DNA of 34,439 nucleotides, taken from Leptospira biflexa. Its GTDB lineage: Bacteria > Spirochaetota > DYNZ01. Position numbers and translations under genes: made by a program. Location: positions 1 to 34,439 of the forward strand of contig DYNZ01000025.1 of assembly GCA_020720805.1 (NCBI GenBank), in the 5' to 3' direction. The notes beneath the pieces were generated by a model, which had not been told where the DNA came from, ran no database searches, and saw only the letters and a list, made by a program, of their open reading frames with translations. Shown here piece after piece: positions 25,553 through 32,961 of this stretch. How positions within the stretch are numbered: position 1 is the stretch's first letter; each line of letters starts with the position of its first letter.

Positions 25553-25976
25553 CAGAATTCAGGCACGGATTTACCGGGCTGCCTTCAGATAATTTTATTT
25601 TTTTAGGAAAGTTCTCGCTATATGCCAGAGAAGATATGAATAATAAACCAAGGGTTGAAAAAATTATAATCAGGTTTTTGGTCACCTGTGCTGAGCTTTG
25701 TCGAAGCATGGGACATATTGAGTCTTATGGGCAAAGGCGGAGCTTAAATTTAAGCTTTGCATCTGTCAAAAATCGTGGTTATATTTTATAATAGAAGCAA
25801 GTGACCCCAAAATTTATTTTTACCCGCAAGGCCAGGAAAGGTTTCTTTAAGTCTTGATTTTTTTATACCCTTTCGGGCTCTATGCATCTTTGAGGAACAT
25901 GAAATCAGTTGCTTCTCGGGTAAAGAACGTGCAAGTTCCTAAAAGAAATAATGGAAAGGCTAACAGAGTAAAAACA
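25553..25976. other. Spacer with dispersed repeat
   Basis: The 424 bp between the secreted protein and the LRR gene hold a repeat (25601-25755) and otherwise AT-rich sequence. The LRR frame is open back to 25854, and an ATG at 25899 with GAGGAAC upstream is an alternative start. No other gene is evident. Confidence 0.5.
25601..25755 (+). repeat. Intergenic repeat, copy 1 of 2
   Basis: Starts at AGGAAAGTTCTCGCTATAT and ends near GCAAAGGCGGAGCTTAAAT. The second half (from 25676, TTTTTGGTCACCTGTGC) is almost identical to 28671-28745, the first half less so. It includes the motif GTGCTGAGCTTTGTCGAAGC at 25688-25707. It lies downstream of a small secreted-protein gene. Confidence 0.75.
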
Positions 25977-27092
25977 ATGCGCTTCAAGTTAATCATGCTT
26001 ACAAAATTGGCTTTTCTTCTATCACTCCTGCTGTATTTACCAGCAGCACACGCACAGGATTTCCGGAATAACAACTTGGTCCAGGACCCTGGCCTGGCAT
26101 ATAATATCCGCAAAAAGCTGGTTAAATCCCCGGACAGTCCCATTACGATGCATGATCTCGAAAAACTTTCAGTACTGGAGATCTTTCCGGGATCGCCAAA
26201 CATTCGCTCCCTTGAAGGTTTACAGTATGCAAAAGAATTATGGGCTGTTAAAATTGAAGACTGTTCTCAAATCCCGGTTGCAGAATTTCAACAGCTGAAG
26301 TCGCTCACCCGGCTGAATACCATAAAACTCAAAAACCTGCCCCAGGGTACAGACCTTTCCTTCCTGTCGGGAAAGATGAAACTCGAAAGACTGGAACTGG
26401 CAAGCAGGCACCGGGACCGAATCGTTCTCGACCTGGGGCTGGTGGCCGGTTACGAAAAACTTGCTTATTTACTGCTATCCGGCATCAAAGTCAAAAGCCC
26501 GACGATGCCCCTGCAGGGAAAATTTTATGCCATTCACTTGCTAAACAGCAGGGAATCGGATCTTTATTTTCTGTCGGGTATTCAGTCGTATCCGGGAGTA
26601 ATGGATGAACTGAGACTCTCTCATGTGCGGAGTGTGGAAGGTTTTGCGCTCTCTAATAAAATCAGCAGGATTAACACGCTGAGTATTTCGTATTTGCCTC
26701 TTCGAAATCTTGATTTTATCCTTCCTGGAACGTGCATCTTCCATCTGAGTGTCACTCATGCGCAGGTGAGCGATGTGAGCGCCCTTGCGAAGACTGAATG
26801 CCTGCACGATGTCGACTTTTCCCATAACCGTCTGAATACCCTGGCACACGTCGAAAAATGGGGCACAGTGGTAAATAGATTTATTTTGAATAACAACCAG
26901 ATGAGGGATCTTGCGCCTCTTTATACCCTTGTCAAAAAGTCTCCTACCTCGTATGATATTGATCTATCGAATAACGGGATTAATATGAAAGAGGGGACGG
27001 AGAATGAAGGCTATATCCGTTACTTTATCCGGAAAAGCAACAAACGGGAGCAAGCTATCAGACAACTGAAAAGTGGAAACCTGACTGAGTAA
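25977..27092 (+). CDS. Secreted leucine-rich-repeat protein
   Basis: From the ATG at 25977 the product is 371 residues with a signal peptide (MRFKLIMLTKLAFLLSLLLYLPAAHAQDF, cleaved after AHA). Upstream in-frame starts (25854; 25899 with GAGGA) would add a basic tail before the signal. The mature protein carries irregular leucine-rich repeats of the SDS22/internalin kind: NIRSLEGLQYAKELWAVKIE, LTRLNTIKLKNLPQGTDLSFL, then clearer units late in the protein (CLHDVDFSHNRLNTL, RFILNNNQMRDLAPL, YDIDLSNNGIN). LRR solenoids bind proteins, so a surface or periplasmic interaction role is likely. The next gene, a propeller protein, starts 61 bp later and may share its transcript. Confidence 0.8.
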   Translation: MRFKLIMLTKLAFLLSLLLYLPAAHAQDFRNNNLVQDPGLAYNIRKKLVKSPDSPITMHDLEKLSVLEIFPGSPNIRSLEGLQYAKELWAVKIEDCSQIPVAEFQQLKSLTRLNTIKLKNLPQGTDLSFLSGKMKLERLELASRHRDRIVLDLGLVAGYEKLAYLLLSGIKVKSPTMPLQGKFYAIHLLNSRESDLYFLSGIQSYPGVMDELRLSHVRSVEGFALSNKISRINTLSISYLPLRNLDFILPGTCIFHLSVTHAQVSDVSALAKTECLHDVDFSHNRLNTLAHVEKWGTVVNRFILNNNQMRDLAPLYTLVKKSPTSYDIDLSNNGINMKEGTENEGYIRYFIRKSNKREQAIRQLKSGNLTE

Positions 27093-27153
27093 ACCTTGTT
27101 TCCTTGATAAATAGAAATTATTGAAACACTACCCAATGCAACAGGAAATTCCC

Positions 27154-28515
27154 ATGAAAACATTACCAAGAACTTTGATCAATATTCCTTTCCTGAAAAA
27201 AATTATCCTGGCGATCGGGGTCTTTCTTTTCGCCGTCAGTCTTGACCTGGCAGAGTCTCGGACCGCCACTGCTGAGCCTGCTTCCGGGGCAGGAAAACTT
27301 CTGTGGCACTATACTTATAACGATATTCTGCCGGCCCAGCTGACTACTCCTACGTTTTATAATAATAAAATTTTTCTCAATACTAACGGGGACGATGTCT
27401 TCGCACTGGACATTAACACTGGGAAGCGCCTCTGGCTGCACTCCCTGGATAAACGGGGAGAGAATATGCGCGGCCCCCTGATCACCTCATGGGAGGGAAA
27501 ATTATACCTGGGGGATCAGGATGGATACATGAAATGCCTGGATGCTGATACCGGCAGGGTAATATGGAAATTCAAAACCACACCGGGTAAAAACCCGTAT
27601 GTCAAATATTTGCCGCTCCGCGTCCGTCCCGGGAAGAAATCATTTATATACCAGGGGAACCTGATATTTTTTGACATGCAGGGGTCCCTGTACAGCGTTG
27701 ATGCCGCGAGCGGCAAACTTGTCTGGCGCACCGATATCAACGACCTTTTCCATGTGGACGGAAGACACCTGATCCGCCTGAAAAAAAGTATGGCAAAAAG
27801 GGCTGCATTGGAAATTTTTCATTCGATCATCGACCAGGAAAACCTGGTTGTCGCAGCGGAATGGGATCCGTTCCTGGTTTTCAGCATTGATTTAGAAACT
27901 GGGAAAAGAAACTGGATGATTCCTTACCAGGCTAACGACAGGAGAATGTTTTTTCATTTTCTCCTTACCCATGGAAGCAGTATTATTTTCAGCATGCATC
28001 ACGGTATTAAAGATATCCCGGTGCACCTGGTCTACCTGGACCGCACCACAGGTAAAATTCAGAAAACAATCCCCTTGAATAAATCCAGGCTGTTTGAATT
28101 CGTGCTCCATAAAGGAAAATTAATGCTTTTCGAAAGCAACGAAACGGGGTACTCCAATACTGATTCATGCCTGACCATACTTGATCCCTCAACCGGCCAG
28201 CGCATCAGAACTGAAAAAATTTCCAAGAATACCTTCGAGCCTGTGATCTTTTTAAACGGGAAAAAATATTATAGCCTGGTACCAAGAAATAGCACAGGAA
28301 ACATTTTTAGTGATTATTCCGAAACCATCGTCTGCGAGGATGAAAAGACAGGGAGAATACTATGGAAAACTCCGGTTAAAATTTCTGATGAACAGGGAGG
28401 TGGAGCGTTCTTTCGTCCACGCCGCACAGGTTTTGTCATTCATAAAGGAAAAATATTTCTAATAAAGTACAACCATGTGTTTTGCATTGATACTGGGGAG
28501 ACAGGCCAGCCCTGA
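27154..28515 (+). CDS. Exported PQQ-type beta-propeller protein
   Basis: The ATG at 27154 has AGGAAA six bases ahead; the frame reaches back to a TTG at 27121. The 453-residue product has a basic start and hydrophobic stretch (IILAIGVFLFAVSLDLA). After it come propeller blades of the PQQ/WD-like type with the repeated DxxTGxxxW motif: ALDINTGKRLWLHSL, CLDADTGRVIWKFKT, SVDAASGKLVWRTD, SIDLETGKRNWMIPY, YLDRTTGKIQKT, ILDPSTGQRIRTE, CEDEKTGRILWKT. Seven or eight blades are visible. No quinone-ligand or active-site residues can be singled out, so it is likely a non-enzymatic PQQ-like (BamB-type) scaffold. It follows the LRR gene by 61 bp. Confidence 0.85.
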   Translation: MKTLPRTLINIPFLKKIILAIGVFLFAVSLDLAESRTATAEPASGAGKLLWHYTYNDILPAQLTTPTFYNNKIFLNTNGDDVFALDINTGKRLWLHSLDKRGENMRGPLITSWEGKLYLGDQDGYMKCLDADTGRVIWKFKTTPGKNPYVKYLPLRVRPGKKSFIYQGNLIFFDMQGSLYSVDAASGKLVWRTDINDLFHVDGRHLIRLKKSMAKRAALEIFHSIIDQENLVVAAEWDPFLVFSIDLETGKRNWMIPYQANDRRMFFHFLLTHGSSIIFSMHHGIKDIPVHLVYLDRTTGKIQKTIPLNKSRLFEFVLHKGKLMLFESNETGYSNTDSCLTILDPSTGQRIRTEKISKNTFEPVIFLNGKKYYSLVPRNSTGNIFSDYSETIVCEDEKTGRILWKTPVKISDEQGGGAFFRPRRTGFVIHKGKIFLIKYNHVFCIDTGETGQP

Positions 28516-28595
28516 TAAAGGAAATCCGCCGCAGGCTCCACCGTTTAAACCCGGCATATCTAGCGACAATTAGATTTTTTTTAGGAAGATTCTTT

Positions 28596-28745
28596 TTAGG
28601 AAGATTCTCGCTATATACCAGGGAGGTTGGTGTTACAAAACTAAAGATGGTAAAGATAAAAACCAGATTTTTGGTCACCTGTGCTGAGCTTTGTCGAAGC
28701 ATGGGACATGTTGAGTCTAATGGGCAAAGGCGATAGCTTAAATAT
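28596..28745 (+). repeat. Intergenic repeat, copy 2 of 2
   Basis: Matches 25601-25755. The block from 28671 to 28745, including GTGCTGAGCTTTGTCGAAGC at 28681-28700, differs at only a few bases. Just upstream, the 12-mer TTAGGAAGATTC is tandemly repeated (near 28581 and 28596). It fills most of the 253-bp gap between the propeller gene and the DUF486 gene. Confidence 0.75.
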
Positions 28746-28768
28746 AAAACTTGAGGTTACAGCCAATT

Positions 28769-29116
28769 ATGCAGATTAAAACGATAGTGATTACAGTACT
28801 CCTGCTCATTCTCTCCAATGTGTTCATGACCTTTGCCTGGTACGGACATCTGAAAAAATTGAAGGACAGCCCACTTTTGGCAGCAATCCTGATCAGCTGG
28901 CTGATAGCCTCGCTGGAATATGCAATCCAGGTGCCGGCCAACAGACTCGGCCACACTGTTTTGAAAGTCAGCCAGCTCAAAATCATTCAGGAAGCTGTAA
29001 CGCTCCTTGTTTTCGTGCCGTTTTCCCTGTTCTATATGCAGGAAAAACTGAGCTGGAATTATGCCCTGTCAGCTCTATTTATGATGCTGGCAGTATTCTT
29101 TGCATTCAGAGACTGA
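28769..29116 (+). CDS. DUF486 / DMT-family small membrane protein
   Basis: The 115-residue protein matches the DUF486 (DMT-related) family along its whole length. It has a first helix VITVLLLILSNVFMTFAWYGHL, the conserved LAAILISWLIASLEYAIQVPANR with the VPANR signature, then QLKIIQEAVTLLVF and a last helix ending AVFFAFRD. The family consists of four-helix proteins resembling half of a drug/metabolite transporter; substrates are not established. The ATG at 28769 is chosen over a TTG at 28751. It is preceded by the repeat at 28596-28745 and has no obvious operon partner. Confidence 0.9.
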   Translation: MQIKTIVITVLLLILSNVFMTFAWYGHLKKLKDSPLLAAILISWLIASLEYAIQVPANRLGHTVLKVSQLKIIQEAVTLLVFVPFSLFYMQEKLSWNYALSALFMMLAVFFAFRD

Positions 29117-29220
29117 GACCGCTGACACAAATTTTTTTTAATTCTTTGACTTATGATCATTGGTTTTATATACTCTTATAAAAACAATTCAGCATTATAG
29201 AATTTTACCCAGACAATAAA

Positions 29221-29868
29221 ATGATTATATTCGAGTCCAGTCCCGATCAGATGAATCATTTTTTCCGGGTTCATCTGCACATCCTGAAACATGGCATAGA
29301 GCATGATATTGACATGCACCATCTGTAGGCGCAGGGAAACATATTGTATCGATTAACCGTTAAGAAGATAGAACCCGGAACCCAGGAAATTGAAACAGTC
29401 ATTCAGGAGCTTTCCGGAGAAGATGATGGAAAATTTCTGTTGAAACTTCGCAGCCATCTTGAATGGACCAGATCAAATTATCTCGAACGAGAAAGTATGT
29501 GGAAATACTTCGAGGGCGAGGGAATGGCTTTTCTGGGCACAGCTATGGAAAATGATTTTTTTATCAACTATGCGGATGGAAAAACAGTATGGAGAATAGA
29601 CTCTAAAAGACATGAAAGGTCACAGGAGCCTGAATCTGTCAGACTTATTAAAGGTTTTCAGATTTACAACCATGATACCGGAGAAAATTTCTATATAGAA
29701 AGCACAACCCTTTTGCCTTTTGAACCAGCAAGATCTTTTATCCGGATACGCAGTTACCAGGAAATTCTGGATGAAATCGATTTTTTTTATCAAAAAAAAA
29801 TGCCGCTACCGCTTGCGAATGCAGGCACTCAGCATCTTTTTTATATACTGCAAAGAAAGTGCTTCTAG
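29221..29868 (+). pseudogene. Hypothetical gene interrupted by an in-frame TAG (or shorter gene from 29344)
   Basis: An ATG at 29221 opens 35 codons (MIIFESSPDQMNHFFRVHLH...) to a TAG at 29326-29328. The same frame continues at once (AQGNILYRLTVKKIEPGTQ) and stays open to the TAG at 29866-29868. The downstream part alone would need a TTG start at 29344 and give 174 residues with no signal peptide and no domain I recognise; it is charged, with aromatic-rich strands (MWKYFEGEGMAFLG, DFFINYADGKTVW). Either the full frame is a gene with a nonsense mutation or the real gene starts at 29344. The 3' end abuts the direct repeat that begins at 29869, so the C-terminus may also be altered. Confidence 0.5.
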
Positions 29869-29892
29869 CACTCCTCACATCCTGTGAGTCGG
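29869..29892 (+). repeat. 24-bp direct repeat, copy 1
   Basis: This 24-bp sequence recurs exactly at 30068-30091, 199 bp on. It contains the semi-palindrome CTCACATCCTGTGAG at 29874-29888. It begins directly after the stop codon of the preceding frame. Confidence 0.85.
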
Positions 29893-30067
29893 CCGGATTT
29901 TTGACATCTTAGTTACAGGATGTAACTCATGCAGCTGTGACAGGACGTCACATAAAGCTGCCTTATCAAATCCGGGTCGATTTTTTACGTCCCGACTAAG
30001 GGATGTAAGAGGTGCAGCATTTGCTATGGAGGGCAGAAATGCTGCCATGGCAAAATCGACATTATAA

Positions 30068-30091
30068 CACTCCTCACATCCTGTGAGTCGG
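30068..30091 (+). repeat. 24-bp direct repeat, copy 2
   Basis: Exact copy of 29869-29892, including the semi-palindrome at 30073-30087. Together they bracket about 175 bp of palindrome-rich sequence. Confidence 0.85.
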
Positions 30092-30233
30092 AAACCAATT
30101 TCTTTTCGGTTTAATTCCTTTTTTTTCGTTGAAAACTCAACTTTCTTCGTCAAAATAGACAGAGAGCCCCGGAGGCATTGTTACCGGAATTCTTTCTGTA
30201 ATTTTTTTTTTAACTATCATCAAGGAGCATGAA

Positions 30234-30702
30234 ATGAAACAACTTCTGACAATGATACTTGCCTTACTGATGTCCGCTTTATTGCTACAGAAATCCGGCT
30301 ATGCTTCATGCTACGCCGAGTTTTCCGGAAAATATGATGATAAAAATATTTCTCTCGCAGTAAAAACAAGCTCCTCTTCTGGACAGACCAACGTTGGTTT
30401 ACTCCTCCCAGAGAATTCATTTTCATCTCATCGGGAAAAACCAGCCTTTATCCGATGTAAAAATTATTTATGGCAATGTTGCTTTTAAGCTGGATGATGA
30501 AGGAAAACTGAGCATACCGATTGCATCGCTGAATGAGGTCTATGAGATAGAGCTGGTCTATTTTGCGCCGAACAGAGATAATAAGGATGAAAATGCCCCC
30601 CACTGGAAAAAGTTTACTAGAGTAAAGCAATCGTTCAGAATAACCCAGGCTAAGCTGAGCTCATGCCACCAGATAGGCATTATTAAAATCAGCAAGAAAT
30701 AG
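30234..30702 (+). pseudogene. Frameshifted paralogue of the secreted protein at 25082
   Basis: The ATG at 30234 has CAAGGAGC upstream and a signal peptide (MKQLLTMILALLMSALLLQ, cleavage near YAS-C). The first ~55 codons match the gene at 25082 (KYDDKNIS, VKTSSSSG). Near 30397-30400 this copy has GGTTTACTCC where the intact copy has GGTTTTTACTCC, two T fewer. The frame then runs into nonsense and stops at 30488, while the correct continuation (YSSQRIHFHL to SSCHQIGIIKISKK) is in the next frame and ends at 30702. The rest is nearly identical to the intact paralogue, so the break is recent. Confidence 0.85.
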
Positions 30703-30864
30703 CTGGCCCCTTGTGAGTCAGTCAGTTATGCTGCATTGAATACTGGAAAAATGTTCCACCGAAACTCAAGGAGTAAAATCAAACTATTTTTATTTTGCCA
30801 ACTCTAGATTTGACTAAAGTCAAGGACTCCCCCTCCCCATGAACTATGTTTCCTATATAACAGC

Positions 30865-30905
30865 CTGTCTGCGATAAAAATGAGTTTCATTTTTATCGCA
30901 GACAG
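30865..30905. promoter_or_regulatory. Strong 19-bp hairpin in the leader of the ferredoxin-SBP fusion gene
   Basis: The 19 bases at 30865-30883 (starting CTGTCTGCGATAAAAATGA) are repeated exactly in reverse complement at 30887-30905, with a loop of three bases, GTT. No T-tract follows on either side, so it is not a standard terminator. It lies 33 bp ahead of the ATG at 30939. It may be a protein operator, an mRNA-stability or attenuation hairpin, or the relic of a small mobile unit. Confidence 0.7.
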
Positions 30906-30938
30906 TGCCAGTACAATCAAACAAGGATTCATTAGTTT

Positions 30939-32828
30939 ATGGAAACATATCAGGTCAGTAAAGAGTGTATCTCCTGTCATGCCTGCGTTGAAGTCGCGGG
31001 AGACAACTTTGCCATGGGCGAGAATAATCTCGCTTTTGTGAAACGACAACCTGCCAGCGAGGCGGAGTTTCGCCAGTGCAGAACCGCTAAGGATGTTTGC
31101 CCGGTTGAAGCAATCTCAAGTGCCATCGCCGCTCCTGGGCCTGTCCTGGCCTCTCACAATGTGCGCGAGACACTGGAAACGCACCCCCAGTTAAAAGAGG
31201 TGCTCATTGGTTTCTCGCCAAAATTCAAAAAATTATTGAATCCGGTGATGTACTACACTGTAGCCCGTTTCGCCTCTTTTCACGATGCCGCCCGCGTATC
31301 AGGAATATCGGTGTGCGAAATCCTTCATATTCTCAACGGCGCCCTGGGTACTGTCAAGGAGCTCTCCAGGATTGCTCCGGAATGCGTAAAAGAGCAGGCT
31401 CCCTTCAACATCTTTTCTGTCAGCCGTGAAATTTCCTGGCCCGAAACCGCTGACCGCTATATCTACAACCATGATTCCATGACCGAAATCATCGAAATGG
31501 TCAACAGGCTTGCACCCCAACAGAATCTTGTTCTTATTGCCGTGGAAGAGCCCCTTGCCGTCGTCAAAACGGCTCAGGGTCTCAATCTATGGCAAAATGT
31601 AACAAAGGAGCGCGACTACCGCATCTCCCTTTTTAACCCGGCACAGGAGGTAAAAGCAGACTGGCGCGAACAGAGAAATAAATTTTTTCGGCTCGATGTT
31701 CGCACTATGGCAAGTGATCCATTTGACATCATCATCCAAAAGGCGTACAGTCTGCAGCCCGGCGAAGGGTTTATCCTGATCCAGAGCTTTGAACCCTTTC
31801 CTATGATTAATATGCTTGCCGAGATGGGTTTCGAGCACGAAAGCGAACACCGCGGCTCAAGGGAGGTGTGGGTATATTTTTACAAAACACCGGACACAGA
31901 TGACACCATGGGCTCGGACAGCGAGAAAACGGAGGTGGTGATCCAGTCCGCCACGCCGGTCGCCTATCCAGTGATTATGCGCCTGCTGCAATCCGAAAAC
32001 ATACGAAAAAAAATTGCCATCAGAGAGCTTAAGGTGTGGGAGGAGACCGAAAAGCATCTGGCCTGGATCGCCAATGGCAGGGCTGATATCAGCTTTTCCG
32101 CGGTGATCACCTCCTTCAAATTGAAAAATGCTGATATTAAAATGCCCGCCTTTTTAGTTTGGGACAATTTTGTTCTGCTGTCGCGGCAAGAGATCCATAG
32201 TTTTGAGGATGTACAAAACAGAGAGATCTATACTCCCCTGTTTGAAGAGGCGCCACCTACCAAAATCACCAAATATCTGATCAAGGCAAGCGGCCTGGAT
32301 CCTGAACAGTTCCAGTTTCGTTACGGCCAGCCATTCGGCAGACCAGAGGAGATCTACGCCTCCTTTGTTTCTGGCGAGGCTGACACCGTGATCCTCCGCG
32401 AACCAGAGGCCAGTTATGCCATTAAGATCATGCAGGACAGAGGAATAAAAGTTTTTACCCTGCAATACAGCGATATATGGAACCAGATCAACCCTGGCTT
32501 CGGAAGCTTTCCCAATGCGGGTCTGGTTCTCAAGGGTGAGTTTGCGCGGAAGCATCCGGATGTTGTAAAATTATTTTTAAGCGAATTGAAGGAGGCGATC
32601 CAATGGGTAAACGATAACCGTATCGAGGCTGCCAGGCTTGCCTTTGACATGATGCGTCAGCCGCCGGATCGCATCGAACTCTTTCTGAATCGGGTCAATT
32701 TTCAATATATGGAGGGGCAGCCGCTGCTGGAAAAGGTGAAAAGCTATTTTGAGGTACTTCTCAACGAGGGGATTGTTACGGGTGAGCTCGACAGCGCCTT
32801 TTATGATATGTTTCGCCTCGAACCGTAA
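30939..32828 (+). CDS. Ferredoxin-DUF1858-DUF2249-like-periplasmic-binding-protein-like fusion
   Basis: The 629-residue protein has no signal peptide. Residues 1-62 are a 4Fe-4S ferredoxin: CISCHAC (C10, C13, C16) and CPVEAI (C54), with an extra C47. Residues ~74-140 match DUF1858: ETLETHPQLKEVL, FSPKFKKLLNPV and ARVSGISVCEIL. Residues ~165-235 look like a degenerate and ~250-317 a better DUF2249 unit (LDVRTMASDPFDIIIQ, LQPGEGFILIQSFEPFP). Residues ~331-625 resemble an NMT1/SsuA-type substrate-binding protein: GRADISFS, then SFVSGEADTVILREPEASYA and FARKHPDVVKLFLSEL. DUF1858 and DUF2249 occur in proteins linked to nitric-oxide and iron-sulphur metabolism. A cytosolic redox-linked ligand sensor or enzyme is inferred. 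It follows a 33-bp leader after a strong hairpin and precedes purM by 133 bp. Confidence 0.8.
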   Translation: METYQVSKECISCHACVEVAGDNFAMGENNLAFVKRQPASEAEFRQCRTAKDVCPVEAISSAIAAPGPVLASHNVRETLETHPQLKEVLIGFSPKFKKLLNPVMYYTVARFASFHDAARVSGISVCEILHILNGALGTVKELSRIAPECVKEQAPFNIFSVSREISWPETADRYIYNHDSMTEIIEMVNRLAPQQNLVLIAVEEPLAVVKTAQGLNLWQNVTKERDYRISLFNPAQEVKADWREQRNKFFRLDVRTMASDPFDIIIQKAYSLQPGEGFILIQSFEPFPMINMLAEMGFEHESEHRGSREVWVYFYKTPDTDDTMGSDSEKTEVVIQSATPVAYPVIMRLLQSENIRKKIAIRELKVWEETEKHLAWIANGRADISFSAVITSFKLKNADIKMPAFLVWDNFVLLSRQEIHSFEDVQNREIYTPLFEEAPPTKITKYLIKASGLDPEQFQFRYGQPFGRPEEIYASFVSGEADTVILREPEASYAIKIMQDRGIKVFTLQYSDIWNQINPGFGSFPNAGLVLKGEFARKHPDVVKLFLSELKEAIQWVNDNRIEAARLAFDMMRQPPDRIELFLNRVNFQYMEGQPLLEKVKSYFEVLLNEGIVTGELDSAFYDMFRLEP

Positions 32829-32961
32829 GAGACTGGCCTGACGCTGGCTGCCATACGAAGCCCGAGGATGGCTACCCAAAGCTCTCTTTTTTTTCCATCT
32901 TGACAATGCGCCGGAGAGGACAAAGCCTGATCTATAGCGCAAGGGAAAAAAGGAGAGCACT

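Larger units (their letters stand above)
29869..30233. other. Spacer with clustered 15-bp semi-palindromes
   Basis: This 365-bp gap has no gene I trust. It holds the direct repeats at its two sides and four related palindromes: CTCACATCCTGTGAG (29874 and 30073), GTTACAGGATGTAAC (29912) and GTGACAGGACGTCAC (29937). All fit a shared form with ACAGGAYGT at the centre on one strand. A fifth hairpin, ACGTCCC/GGGATGT with a six-base loop, lies at 29987-30006. A minus-strand ORF crosses it but looks like a by-product of the repeats. Confidence 0.7.

Noticed and set aside
29869-30091. CRISPR-like array
   Set aside because: Only two full direct repeats, 199 bp apart, with palindrome-rich sequence between rather than unique spacers, and no cas genes.
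29875-30153. Minus-strand 92-codon ORF
   Set aside because: It runs straight through the direct repeats and palindromes, with no ribosome site or export signal; best seen as a by-product of the repeats.
30779-30938. TPP riboswitch ahead of the SBP-like fusion gene
   Set aside because: The NMT1-like domain made this worth checking, but the conserved CTGAGA and ACCTGATCTGG elements are absent; only the simple hairpin is present.
32829-32900. Hairpin GCCAT/ATGGC and T-run after the fusion gene as a terminator
   Set aside because: The stem is only five pairs with a long loop and the T-run is about 15 bases away, so it does not fit an intrinsic terminator.
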